NCBI RefSeq assembly: GCF_037975245.1
Contig: NC_092574.1
Location: 25,960,713-26,024,712, forward strand
Source of the DNA: Apostichopus japonicus
Taxonomy: Eukaryota; Echinodermata; Holothuroidea; Aspidochirotida; Stichopodidae
Direction: 5' to 3'
DNA: 64,000 bases
The translations under genes were made by a program, and so were the position numbers. This document shows, piece by piece, positions 38,413-50,558 of the stretch. The notes under the pieces are model-generated. The model was given only the letters and a program-made list of their open reading frames with translations, made no database searches and was not told where the DNA came from. The stretch's first letter is position 1. Each line of letters starts with the position of its first letter.

Positions 38413-39027
38413 CACGGCTCATAAAGGGGGACATGTTAAATAGGTTGGCATTGGATGAAAAGGTTTACTATCCTCAGGCCGTACAGGCGCCCATCCCAAC
38501 CCCTTCCACCCCCCCCCCCCCCCCTTTTTTGGCACTGTGAAAACATCAACATATAAAGGCTCCAAACCCTTCCCGCAAAAATATTAACATTTTTAATAAT
38601 GAAGTTTTGTTTTGTATACAAAAATTAACATTGATAGATGCATATCTTGTGTAGCAATTTGATCATTTTTATGTAGCAGTTTGCTTTGCTACACCAAATT
38701 GTCCCTTACTCATGCTCTAGCTGAATGCTTTCCTTTTATGTATTCTTCCCAGTAGATAGACTGAGGTACAAATTGCAACTACGATTATAAATTGATTCTT
38801 CTGTCCCTCTGGCCGAAATTCCATACCAAAATATTTGTCACTGGACTTCAGCAAGGTTCATTTCAGGTTTGTGACAAAGCTTTTTATAAGCTATTTAGTC
38901 AGGCAAATGTTTGTTTGACTCAGATATGACGGAAAGAACAAGGAAACATAGAAATAGAGGAGTGATGCTTGGAGTATGGTTTAGTTCCTTTACTTATTGA
39001 ATCATCACACATGTACACAAAAATAAG

Positions 39028-39033
39028 AATAAA
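39028..39033 (+). terminator. Candidate polyadenylation signal of the hAT-derived gene
   Basis: AATAAA about 615 bases after the stop codon at 38412. It lies inside duplicated unit A. Confidence 0.3.
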
Positions 39034-39325
39034 ATTGAGTTATCTGAAGTAGCTTAAATATGTAAATGTAACAACTATTCAATTGCATTGACCTTAGATC
39101 AATGAAACCATATTAATCAGATTGACAAATTTTTACAGATGTTCACTCCTTGAAGTTTTCTATTTACTAAAAAATACCGGAGGTTCCAAAGCGTGGGTAC
39201 TAACGAACGTACACAAACACGAGTTTCCTAGTCGAGGGCCAGAGTGTAACTGTCTTCTGTATTTTCTATCAGGTCAGAGTTACAATACAATGGAATGTGT
39301 ATTAATGAGCATAGTATGTATAGAA

Positions 39326-39770
39326 CTTTTTATACAACACCTAATTGTATTCTGGTCATTTGATTGGTCAATTGCTCATTGATTGCATGCAAAATCCGCT
39401 CTGTTCCACTCTATGAAATAGAACCATGGGTTATACTTTTTCTTGGTAGCACTTTTTTCAATGGTAAGAGAGCAGAGAAACCTGTCTGTTCCAAACAATC
39501 TGTTGCATGAGTGCATTTTACCCATCTTAATACAACAGTGAGTTACACACACCGACGGTAGTGTTACTCTCACAAAATATATAGCAGACGCCTAGGCCTG
39601 GACGTAGGCCTATAATACAAATATCCAATTTTGAAGGTGTTGTATAAAACAAATAATGAATGGTTTCCATTCGTGCAATAGTGCAAATATTTCATTCATT
39701 GAATGGAACATTCCATCTTTCAACTCATGAAATATTTGCACTATTGCACTCATAACCATTCATTATTTGT
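39326..39770. mobile_element. Unit A-specific insertion with two nested inverted-repeat structures
   Basis: Unit B goes straight from a sequence like catagtatgtattgaa to gtaatctatttgctcc, while unit A has about 450 extra bases. The first part has ends ttttatacaacacct (about 39328) and aggtgttgtataaaa (about 39634). The second, 39650-39769, is a hairpin with arms of about 45 bases (caaataatgaatgg / ccattcattatttg, gtgcaatagtgcaaata / tatttgcactattgcac). This looks like a foldback element, or a MITE next to another. Deletion from unit B is the alternative. Confidence 0.65.
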
Positions 39771-40021
39771 ATACTATTACGTAATCTCTTTTGCTCCAAA
39801 TATACTTATCAGGAATGCTAATCAAAATGTTTGCCAAAGTTCATGTTAATTTATCAAAATCACATTTGCCCAGCTAATTCACTCACAGTCATTAACTAAC
39901 CTCAGTGAGACTGCTGTATGATCAGAAACCTGTTTACACTACAAATCTTTTCACAATAAACCTACTGGCAAGAAAATTTCATAATTTCACACATTTCCTT
40001 CTTGTGTTCCTGCTTTTTCTC

Positions 40022-40027
40022 TTTATT
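40022..40027 (-). terminator. Candidate polyadenylation signal of RNF14 copy A
   Basis: TTTATT on the plus strand (AATAAA on the minus strand), about 575 bases past the stop codon at 40600. The same hexamer is kept in unit B at 51751-51756, which gives it some support. Confidence 0.4.
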
Positions 40028-40599
40028 CTTGTTTGGTTAAATGTTTATATTAAGAGGTGAAAAGAAATGGCTTCATTGGCTAATTCAAACATTACCAGTG
40101 AATATTACATACTCTACTTAAATATACTACACATACAATCATATGACCTCATGACCCTGTGAATGCTTTGATATAATAACCTGCATCCTCATGACCATGA
40201 GAATGCTGTGATATGATAACCTTTGACCTCTGGTTGCATAGCTTCTTTAGACCATTATCGAAGAACACCTACACGCAATATTCTCAGTCATCCAGAAATA
40301 GGGAGTATCAGTTATGATCTCAGTTCCATCATGGTTGGATCTGAGGTCAGGAAAATGTGCTGAGATGGTCACTCTCAAACTTGTTCTGCCTTTCTTGAGA
40401 GAGCATTTAAGTCAGTAAACTGTTGACAGACCTGTTCAGCATTTACAGACTTAAACTGTGTTCCTTTGATCCTCTGCGAAACCCAGAAGACACCCACCCC
40501 AGAAGGATTTAAAGACCCACTAGTGGTCTGCATATCTCAAGTTGAGAAAGCTGGAACTGGACAATTATGTTCATGGAAATTCTCTAAAGGGAAGCAATT

Positions 40600-43500
40600 T
40601 CATTTTCGATCTAGCCATTTGTCATCATCATGAAGATCTGAGTGGAGTAGATGGAAACATTTGGATTTTGGGTCTTCAAAGTGGTCATAGGGGTTGTTAT
40701 CCAGGGATTGCATACAAACCCAACAGAAGTAGGTCCTGCACCGACAGCAGGTCATTTTGTTGCAGCCACCAGATTTCTGTCAAATAAAGGAAGTATATGA
40801 TAAGCATTGTTTCTTTTCTGGAGCCCTAAGTTTGAAATTCTATCCAAAGAAAGTATTCACTGGACTCTCCAATGTACTGTTTATATGAGGAACATTAGAC
40901 TATACCACAGAAAGTTGGTTACCAAAACAAAATGGAATGCTGCAAATTTTATCATTTTAGGTGTCAAAGTATGTATCAATTTTATTGATTAAACCATTTG
41001 TATCAATATCCAAACATTACACTATAACTGGGTATGAATCGTCAACTACAATTAAAGTTGCTACAGGCACCTACAAGGTTTCCTTGCTGTTTGCAAAAGC
41101 AAGTTGCTCTGTGATGTTTTACCCTATTAATATACACTGCAGGGGTTGGTAAGATCAAAACATTGATAAAGATGCCTTTTGGTAACAACATGGTGACTTA
41201 AAGTGAAAATGTTTAGCACTTTTAGCATGACTTTTGTGGTGATTCAGTTAAGTTCTCTCATGTAAGGATAACAATAATATCCATACCTGAATATGGAACC
41301 CACAACTTGGGCATCTTTTGCTCTTCTTCAAGACGTACGCTTCCCCGGCTATTTCTTCTAACTCTCTATCCATTCTCTCTGCCTCTTCCCTTTTCATTCT
41401 CTTCATCAGTTCTATCTTCTCTCCTGTAAGAGTAACAGATCTTGAGTTTTAACATTTTCCGGCCATGTGTGTATTCATCTATGGCTTCATACTAAGAAAT
41501 ACAGTTCTACACTACCAGAAACACTGTTACTTTTACAAAAGGAATATCATTGCTCAGCCTACTCTTACAATACTTCCAAGTCAAATGTATCTAGGCCAGA
41601 CATTATTTGTGAATAAAATTCATCAAAAGCTGTTTGTCATTTATAAACAATTTGACTGATTGCTAATTGACTCCATCATACGGGATAAGAAAAGGGTGTC
41701 ACCATCGAAGCCAGTGCCGAGGGGGGGGGGGGGGAGAGTGGTATGTAGTATGTAGCACAGTAGATAACAATTTTGTTACTTGAGGGTGAACTGAATGGAA
41801 GAGTACTATCTTTTAATATTTAATATTTATCAATAACCACAATTTGAAAGACCCTTCCACAGATCTTAGAGCTCAGGAAAGACTTAACCAAATATGGCAA
41901 TTACCCACGGTAAGGTGATGCCATAGATTAGATTAATAATTTAGCAAGGCATGTTTACATATGGTTTCTACACTCCATGGGTCATTGGTTAAACATGGTT
42001 GTATCTGGTTAACACACTTAATGGTTATATAGGCCTACTGCCATCTTTAATTCAATGTACAGTTGATATCTTGAAAGGTGTCTCAAACTTTAGCTCCAGT
42101 CAAGTCTGAACAAGTTTGAACACAGAAGAGATGAAACACCAAAATATTTATGAATCTGGCATTGTAAATAGACAAACATGAGACAATAATCACAGGTGGC
42201 CCACAACCTACTCATAAGGTCATATCTGTTATAGTATGATCTATTTAATATCTCTATGTATGGGAAAGGATTTACATTATTCATTTATGCACAACAAACA
42301 GCCATGGTGAGGTAGAGAATTTGGAATCATTCCAATCTAATCATACTAACACAAGATCTACTTACGTTTGGCCTGCTGGCAGTCAAACACCCCATGATTT
42401 GGTTTGCCACACAGTGTGCAGAAGACATAGCGACACAAGGAACAGGTTGCTAGGTGACCGCTTTCATCCTTTATAACAGCTTCTCCACATCCAGGGCGAG
42501 GGCAGTAGAAGATGTCATCCATGCTATCCAATGAAGTCTGGAGTAGCAAGCTATCGTACCTCTGAAACAGGCTGTCATCAACCATGTCCCGTACCTGTAT
42601 GTATGACAATGAATATTCATAATGACTCGTTTGCATATCATCCACCCATGTAATTAATTCCTTGATCTTGCCAAATAAATCATCTGTTTTAAATGAGCAA
42701 AATTTGCAACCTTTCTGTGATTAGATACAAGATGCCCATCTGAAGTGCACAAAAAAAAAAAAATACAAACCTATAATTGGCAGTTTTAAAATTTGCTTAT
42801 TCGAACCTTTTATTGAACTAAGAATATTTTTGTCTATACATAGGCATGGATGGTTATTATGCGACACTGTGAAGCAGCTACATGTGATATTGAGAAAAGC
42901 CTAATGACTAGAACCTCTAGCCTCACACAGTGATCCCCCCAGATGGAAAACAGGCAGATAATTTACTATTCAGAGTTTGTAGCCACAACCTACCACAATC
43001 CTATATTGCACATCAGTGATTCGGTTGGCAGGTAATTTAACTATTCATAGCTCTTAGCCACAACCACCTAAATCCTATATTTCATTGCTTCTCATGAGTC
43101 ACGCCATCTCTCTTATCCATTCCACTGTAGTTAATACAAGGTCACAGCACAAACAAACTGTATATCTCTGTTTACTTTGACACAAATACAACAGCCATTT
43201 ACGACCAAATCATAATTTTTGCTCTTCCAGCAGTGTCCCATTTTTCCTTGCTTCAGACTGCAATTCACTTCAGAACAGACAGACAATTTATACAATCGAA
43301 CACTTATTGTGTGAAGAAAATTATGCAGAACCAAATTCATTAACTTTCTGTCAACAAGAGACCCCACTGAATCAGTAAAGGTCTGTGACAGGATGCATCT
43401 CCAGGAAGTGTTTATTTTTGTCTGTTTTTTAATAACTGTTGATCACTGTTTTCTACGATTCAGAGGCAAATCACAGTCAGTCCTTAAGACACAGAGTGTG

Positions 43501-46500
43501 GAGTCTATTTTATACAACACCTCAAGAGCTTCACACTTGTGTTGAACCTTTAAATTATTGGAAATGTTTGAACCTTTCTAACTGTCTTAATAGACAGCCT
43601 AGACAGTATCTAAATTTAGAAGATTCATAACAACAGAAATACAAGTCAGGTCCTGATTACAAAATTCTCTATAAAGTTGTATATTTCTATGGCAAAGAAA
43701 CTCAACCTTCTCTCATCTACAGACCCTGAGGGACAATGAAGAAATGCTCCCGGGTCCCCCAAGAGACAGTGCGTATCACCAAGACCTCACTCTTACCATC
43801 GTTGGGCTGGGGCCTAGAAAAATGTCAATATTCCTTGACCGAGATGGCACTCTCAGGATTAATAGCCAGCATGAGCACATATTAGTCAGTAAATTGTTGA
43901 CAGATGTAACTGGCTATTACAGACCCCAATTGTGCTGTGGCCTCCCTACGGATCCCTGTGCCCTAACCCCCCCCCCTAATATTGTCACAGATCCCCTGCA
44001 AGTCTGCTAACTCAAGGTATAACCTGATTCCTGTACTAACCTGGCCAGGTATTGCCATCGATTCACAATCTGTTTCAGGGCAGCAGAGTCCAAGTACCCT
44101 TCCTTCTTTGATGTTAACTGAAAAGTGCTCAGTGACACACTCCTTACAGTAAACATGTTGACATGGCATGAATGACACACAGTCAATGCCCTGAACATCA
44201 GAGTAACAGATCCCACATGAGAAGACAGTTGTTTTAAAGATCTTTGCTTTGTGTGAAAGGTCAAAGTTCACAATCTCTGTGATGGTGGACTCTGGACTAG
44301 AAGCATAAAATATCTGATCTCTGTGAGATCCTGTAAGCAAGAGAGAGAGAAAGAGAGACTTAATTGAAAGACTTATTTCAAATATCACAATGAGAAGCAG
44401 GTTAAAGAGGCAATGATTGTAGCCCTGTTAAATGTGTGCTGAATAGATGGCTAAAATGGGTAGTTACTTAATCTACGTAAAAGCATACCCTGTTAGCTAC
44501 GGTTTCTCTGGCTATCATAAACTCAGTGAAATGTGATTTTTTTTTTTTTTTTCATTATGGACATCTATTTGAAGGGTTGAAGGAATTTGAAGGAACCTGT
44601 CTCGTACACAGGTTATTATTTTTCTTACACCTAATCCATTTGTGGGGCAGGAAATTAATTATTTAATACAAAGATTTGTCTATATATGAATACATTATGA
44701 GAATGACCCGACATAAAGAATCCTGATAATTTTGGTCTCTATCAAGGATGTTAGGGGTGAAAACATTTTGGGTGTAATTCCTCACCTTTAACGTTGGGTA
44801 CAATCACTCCATTTCCACCAGACTGAGGGTTGAAGCTGAACAGTGGCTCAACCTTCTCATACTCTATGGTCATTGCATCGGTCAACTCAAGGTCATTTAG
44901 GGATTCATTCTCCAGATAATCTGCCCAAAGAAATAGAATGACCTCTCCCTTGTTATCCTTCCAGATATTATCCAGAGACTGTCTGATAACGTTAATCTGT
45001 AACAAGATGAACCCAGTTGAATTTAAAATGAATTCAAAGCAGCTGGTTATGTTTGGAACATTAAAGATCTGCTTTATTGGCTCCAATTATAGCAAGCTAT
45101 AGCTGGGAAAGTTTTGTGATTACGTAATCAACCTGCCATGGTTGTGAATCGACCTTAGGCTCTACATCAGCCTGCATAGCTTCTTAGCATCATTAGGCAC
45201 TTTATGTGAACAATGTGTGGAAACATGCTAATCTACAGTGTAGCTAATCATACAGCATTCACACAAAGACCCTCATACAAGAAAAATATATGGCAGGCGT
45301 TGCAGACTAATTGGTAAAAAGAGGTCATTTTACGACCGAGGCAGGTCAATTACGTAATCTCAAGAAACTTTTCCATAATAGTGTGCTATAGTTGGGGTCT
45401 ATACAGCAGACTTTTAAACAAAATGTCTTGCAGTCTTTGTTGTTGCATTAGAGTAGCAAGATAAGCAATTATACTCTTGACTGACTGAGCTACTTTTTCA
45501 AAAACAAAATACTGGTTCAAATGAACTCATGTAGTTGATCTGCAGCATGATAGCTTCTAAGGAATGAGAAAGGTATTGTATTTACAAGCCAAGGTGTTAC
45601 ACAAACACATTCACACACATACAGGGAATGATGTATCCAGTGTCCCATCAGAAATGCTACGCAAAATGGTCAAATTGCTACAAAAGTATACAGACGATAC
45701 ATAGCAGTTTCGTTTTAAACGGGAAACAGTATTTCACAAGAGACAAAATTCAGAGCTTCAAGACTGCTACACAAAAAGAGAACAATACATTATTCTCTGA
45801 CATACACACACACACACATCATGTTAAGATTCCTTTGTTCTTTTATAGTGGGTCTTGTAGGGAATCCATCACGTTTATCGTTTTAATTTCTGTATTGCTA
45901 GTTTCTTGGGGCCCATAGTAATGGTTGCCTGTAAGTATGTACAAGTGGCTGTCTTTGACAACTGTACCTGTTGTTGAGAAAGCCACCTGCAAGATATTGA
46001 GTAATGAGGAGCAGAGCATGATGGGTAATCCTCGGGGTAGTCGAACCTCAAAACAAGAGGCGGGAGGAAACTGATAGGTATCAGTACCTTCCCTTCCTTC
46101 TCCTCTAGCCTTGCTCCTAAAACAGAAAAAGTTAAGAATGAGGAAAGTTAATCTTAAGAAATGTGGCTTGTTGTATAAGTTGTATAATACATTTCTTTAT
46201 TTTATCCTTTCCACTTGAACTACACCATGTGTTGAACAATTGTTACAAACAATATAGTAACAGCTATTTAGTCATTTGGAGGAAAGAATCTTATAACAGA
46301 CTAAAACCATGTTTGAAAAGAAGGAAAATTCTAAGGAATAGTTAAACAACATGAACCTTAGAATCTTAGATGTTTAATAACCAAAATCAGGGTAGGCAAT
46401 TATATCTTTATCTTTATATCTGAGACATGAACTTCAGCTTGAAAATATAAAATACTGCAATTGATCACACACAATTAAAACTGGGAGGGTTGTGATAGCT

Positions 46501-47813
46501 TTGAAGAGCAAAATAAGCATTACTTTACGCACTACAAATTACCAAGAGCAAGACTGTTGATTATTACTCATTTCAATCAGTGGCGGAGCTAGGGGTATTG
46601 GTCAGAGGGGCAAGAATGGTCTGTAGGGGCTCTTTCGACACTATTTAAGCAGAGCGCCACCACAGGTTGGTGCGGAGCGTACAGAAAGTTTTTGAGTAAA
46701 GATACTCCCTAGATCGCCAGAAATGACCCTTTCCGGGCCTTGCTAATTGCAGATAAACGAAGAATAAATAGGTGTCATCGCCACTTGTGACAACTCAGAA
46801 GTTTATATGGGTGTTGAAAGTACATGTGCTTCATCACAATCCCTTTGGCATCTTTGTTGTATTACTATTTCAGCCACTGCGCATGGGGTTTCGTCTAAAA
46901 ATAGATCGAAAACCCTGTACAGTTCTTGGAAATAGTTTCGAACAATGGAAGTGCCGTTAATTAAAGACCGCAGTAAGAGCATTTTGTCAGAAAATTACAC
47001 CAACAAAATGTGACAAATGTCAATAGGTACATGAGAGGAGCACAATAATTGCGAATAAGTAAAAAGTGGTAAAAAGCTGAAAAGGGCGCCAGCAGTCCAT
47101 TTGAGTCCGTCACAGGGCATCCACCCCCCCCCCCTGACTGTATGGACGCTCCGCCACTGCTTTCAATATGTGATCATGATGAAAGCTAGAGACAGGAAAT
47201 TAGATTAGAAAAGATTGGATTAAATTAGATTACCAATAGCAAGACTGTTCATTATTACTCCTTTCAATACGTGATCATGATGAAAGCTAACAGGGAAATT
47301 TATCTGGCTTGAACGAGGATAGCAAAATATAATAAAGTAAAAGGTAACATAAGAGTTACCATAAATTTTTCTCTAGAGTCAGTATTTAGTACCAAGAACT
47401 ATACCATCCACTCTTTCTTTCATGTTATGAAATTGGTTTGATGACAAAACTATTGGGGAAGCCTGAAACATTCTTGATCTGGATTTTTTCTTTCCCCCTT
47501 GTAACTCGTTTTGGTCAAATACATACCTTTGTTAATGACAATTAACACTTGTATTGCTTTCAATGAAATATGTCAAAAGATATTAAGATTTATGGATGTA
47601 ACAATAAATGTGATCATCACCTGCTTGACATGCAAACTTGGATTCTTCATTCCTGAGAAAAAGATGGAAATCTTCAGGAAGTTTGCAGTGGATGAGAATT
47701 TCTCCTCCTTTGTCCAAGTCTGATTTGAACACATTTTCGTCAAAGATACCGTTGAGAGCAAGAAGTTCATCATTTCTGGCTTCAGTATCTGACATACCAC
47801 GTATCCTTGACAA
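40600..47813 (-). CDS. RNF14: E3 ubiquitin ligase RNF14, tandem copy A, 7 exons, 461 aa
   Basis: RBR-type ubiquitin ligase; human RNF14 acts on stalled ribosomes with GCN1 and RNF25 and is also a TCF/LEF and androgen receptor cofactor. Exons in transcript order: 47813-47621, 46116-45968, 44996-44786, 44330-44041, 42594-42366, 41423-41287, 40776-40600, all GT-AG with closing phases. Domains: RWD at about 7-140 (DELLALNGIFDE, FLPPLVLRFDYPEDYPS), RING1 at about 223-273 (CGIC, C241-x-H243, CKEC), IBR in exon 5 (YCPRPGCGEAV, CSLCRYVFCTLC), linker helix and RING2. RING2 has SGGCNKMTC with the predicted catalytic C408, then FCWVC. Human is 474 aa with C417. Compared with copy B, this copy lacks eight residues in the linker (MDRELEE here) and ends WLDRK. 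An alternative start is M7 at 47795. Confidence 0.92.
45118..45359. mobile_element. Inverted-repeat element shared by both units (RNF14 intron 2, unit A)
   Basis: Ends gattacgtaatcaacctgcc and ggcaggtcaattacgtaatc are inverted copies, about 240 bases apart. The same element occurs at the matching place in unit B (57478-57721), so it was inserted before the duplication. Non-coding MITE; target duplication is not clear because the ends are themselves palindromic (ttacgtaa). Confidence 0.7.
46578..47159. mobile_element. hAT-type MITE, unit A only (RNF14 intron 1)
   Basis: Terminal repeats cagtggcggagc and gctccgccactg are flanked by 8-bp direct repeats ATTTCAAT (46570-46577) and CTTTCAAT (47160-47167), one mismatch apart. 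Eight-base duplications and CAGTGG-like ends are typical of hAT elements. The corresponding place in unit B (about 58650) has no insertion. The interior shares sequence with the element at the left window edge. It probably depends on an active hAT transposase elsewhere. Confidence 0.88.
47168..47290. repeat. Local tandem duplication of about 95 bp beside the hAT MITE
   Basis: Sequence around the MITE (accaagagcaagactgttga ... gatcatgatgaaagct) recurs immediately downstream as accaatagcaagactgttca ... gatcatgatgaaagct. Unit B has only one copy. It must have arisen in unit A after the main duplication. The MITE interrupts the first copy. Confidence 0.65.
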
Positions 47814-48203
47814 CTGTTATCGATTTTATGGTTTTCACCTGTGGTAAAAGAAAAGTAGGGGAAAATGGACATACTAACAAAGATAATAACATACCATGTG
47901 TGCTTAATTTGAGGGTATGGTACAGAATTATAAATTGGCTGTGAATTCAATCAAAGAGTTATGAGAGGATTGGAGGGTGAAGTAGAAGAGAAAAAGAAGT
48001 CCAAATCAGAAAGCAAACAGGCTTATATGCCATGCTGCATTTAGCTTGAGAAGCAATGTTCCAAATTTCATGTTTGTTTGCCTCCAAGCGATCATGCCTA
48101 TCATTACATTTGTATGCAAACCCAGATTCTTGCCTCTTCCCTGGCCAGTTGAGTGGGGTATGCTTATTATGAGCCCCTTTGAAAGGTAATGGGCAAGGCC
48201 TAG

Positions 48204-49112
48204 GATGTTACTAAAAACAAATGACAATTGCATTACACATAATGAATGACAATATATGTTGTACACACTAAAAAATTGCGTTGACTAAAACGAATGACAG
48301 TGAATGACAGCACAGACCTTTGCTTCAACCGGATATCACAATTCAGACTTCGTGGGTATATTAATGCCACACAAACCAAGTGGACGCCAAGTGCGTGGCT
48401 AACAGATCTAGTAAAGTACAAACAAGATACAAACGCACCTTATAGTAAGCAAAATTGTAAGTCTGATTTTAAAAAGTAAATTTAACGTCATTTTTCTGAT
48501 ACTAATTGTTAGAAACTAACAACATTATAATCTTGAAACGGCTAAAAATTTCAGTAAGAGACCTTATATTGGACATTTTTATGAAAAAAAAATGATTTTT
48601 TTTTTAATGGGGGGGGGTTGCAAAAGGGACTGGTAAAGGAGAAAATTTGCGCCAGTTATGGAGCTACTCTGTAACAGTGGCGTAGGGAAGGAGGGCAAGG
48701 TGGCGCCCCCCTGGCAGAAATTTCCCCCAAAAAATCGGGGTTAAAATCGCAAAAATCCGAGTTGACATTTTGCGACAGTGACCGATGTTTTCGGAAATTC
48801 TTGAGCAAGATGTTTGACTTGCCCTGTGGGATTTTACCCCATGAACTTAGGGGAATTAAAAAAATTTGTAACTGTAAAAAAATTATTGTTATTGTTTTTA
48901 TAGCCTCCCCCCCCCCCCTTGCAACTTCGTAACATGCGATTTTCCTCCAATCATTTTTGCGCAGAAAGCCAATAACCGCATTTACTCCACTCCGTTAATC
49001 ATTCTATCTCTTCTCACCACTGTCCTTCGTTGTTATTCGGTGTCATTCGCAAATGATAATTAACCCTGTACAAAGTCAATTGTCATTCGGTCATTCGTTT
49101 TAGTTTGTTCTT
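48204..49112. mobile_element. Unit A-specific 0.9-kb insertion with 8-bp target duplication
   Basis: AGGCCTAG occurs on both sides (48196-48203 and 49113-49120). Unit B has a single aggccttg at the same point (about 59633), so this is an insertion. The ends contain loosely inverted copies of an aaacgaatgaca motif. The interior has G and C runs and a cagtggcgtaggg motif that resembles a hAT-type end, which may reflect a nested element. No coding frame is recognised. It lies in the RNF14/plus-strand-gene divergent region, so copy A's promoter spacing is enlarged. Confidence 0.8.
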
Positions 49113-49391
49113 AGGCCTAGATACTAATTACCCTACACCGAAGGACGTGTTACGATATGATCGACACTGCGCACATATATCTCAGAGTAGGCCTAGGTCA
49201 TTACCAGTTACTGTACTTTCTCCATGTAGCTAGGCCTATAGATGTGCCAACTGCAAAGCTACTCAGTTCCAATAATGATACAAAGTTTAACTTTAAGGTT
49301 AGCCTAGTTTCAACACAAAGGCAGGCTGCAAGTAGGCTACAACTTGTAGTTGTACAAGTACAACACAACCAGGAAATAATTATGGATCATT

Positions 49392-49528
49392 ATGGAGTAT
49401 GCTAGAAAGTACCTTGTTTTTGCCGTCGTCCACCGAGGATTGTTTTCTATCTTGGTTTTACTGTCACCTATTTTCGTAGCTTTCCTTGTTGGTCATGATC
49501 ACAATAATGGTTTTTCTGTTAGAATAAG
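49392..49528 (+). CDS. First coding exon of a membrane protein, possibly PIGV, unit A
   Basis: Opens MEYARKYLVFAVVHRG and runs through a hydrophobic segment (ILVLLSPIFVAFLV) to GHDHNNGFSVRI, then a strong donor AG-GTACAT. Exon of 45 codons plus two bases, with a predicted signal anchor at about residues 15-33. The order RK-x-L-x-FAV-x2-R, a hydrophobic helix, then DH...FS recalls the start of human PIGV (GPI mannosyltransferase 2), but the match is weak. It is nearly identical to unit B. Copy A has no visible downstream exon before the next unit starts, so it may be a dead or orphan first exon. Confidence 0.35.
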
Positions 49529-50309
49529 GTACATATATATCACTGCTATATCGTATGTGTACATACATAGTTATGAAAACTGATGCAATTTGTCGTAAGT
49601 TGATCTGATGTAATTTCTATTTATAGTAATGTAAATTGAGGGCGTGAACATTCATATCTACGGCTCGGGTTGTCTTCTCAAAGTGCTCACAATCACAACC
49701 AGGATTGGAAATGTTGGCTTTTTAAATGCCAAATACTACAAGTTAAAAAAGGCCTTTTATTGTTTACCTGCATAACTTCTATTTTTTGTTTCGTGTGTGT
49801 ATGTGTGTTTAGGATTCAAGCTGACAAATTATGGCTTAAAAAATGTCATATCATAGGGAGGGAGCAGGCAGAACCTATATACATTCTATAACATTTTGTG
49901 GAGGTTTAGAATTCGAAATTTTCTAAGTTTTTGGACAATGCCGGCCCAATATTTGTGCAACGCAATAATAAATTATCATTAATTGTCATTCCTACTACTT
50001 ATTTGCACTCCTGAAGTCATATATTGAGGAGGGGGGGGGGGTAGGGATGTGGGTTAGGGTCTATTCTTCTACCTCCCTATTTTTTTTTTTTGTGGCTAAG
50101 CTGATTTCGGCGACAATCTACCAACCCAAACTCACAACGGCAACTTGAAATGGCCCGGGTGTGACGCAAGTATCAGGAGTGTCATACTTCTTCTTCTTCA
50201 ATGAAGCAACAGATGACTGCACTAAGTTTCTTAGTTGCATTAGCCTATATAATAATGAGTGAGTCCCATCCATGATTAAGTAAAACACAATTTAGGCGAG
50301 AGCTAAAAA

Positions 50310-50558
50310 TTGCGGTTACCAAAAGAATTCAACTCATTGCCAATGTTAGAAAAAAATACAGGTACAGGCTTGCAGTTTTATCGAGTTCACAATATATTTT
50401 TTACTGAAGCTCAACTTGAAAATTTTACTGACGATAAGGCCAAAGTTTCCAGATTTTTGAAACGCATTAATATCGGTGGTAGGTTAAACTTGCTGCATGC
50501 CGATTTGGATGGATATGCCAAACTTCAAAGTGGAACTGATGTGTACGGTGTACACTAA
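50310..50558 (+). pseudogene. Chimeric 82-codon frame across the duplication junction
   Basis: The frame starts in the last part of unit A (MRLPKEFNSLPMLEK), crosses the join at 50438/50439 and continues in frame into the copied tail of the hAT-derived gene (AKVSRFLKRINIGG ... GTDVYGVH). It stops two codons after the point where unit A reads VHQQ. The front part is not recognised, and unit B's equivalent near 61180 differs in frame. This is most simply a fusion produced by the break, not a functional gene. Confidence 0.6.

Larger units (their letters stand above)
38245..50438 (+). repeat. Direct tandem duplication, unit A (about 12.2 kb)
   Basis: Matches unit B (50439-61313) colinearly through the tail of the hAT-derived gene, all seven RNF14 exons and introns, and the divergent exon at 49392. 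Unit A begins at gccaaagtttccagattt inside the hAT-derived coding sequence and ends at actgacgataag. The join at 50438/50439 puts that end directly next to a second gccaaagtttccag. No repeat element or clear microhomology is visible at the breakpoint. Unit A carries extra insertions at about 39326-39770, 46578-47159 and 48204-49112. Confidence 0.93.

Noticed and set aside
43439-43630. 63-codon plus-strand frame repeated at 55816-56007
   Set aside because: Intronic in RNF14. Its conservation is explained by the tandem duplication and it has no recognisable family.
48676-48920. cagtggcgtagggaagg as a second hAT MITE
   Set aside because: Only one end is convincing; a matching inverted end was not found, so it is mentioned only within the 48204-49112 insertion.
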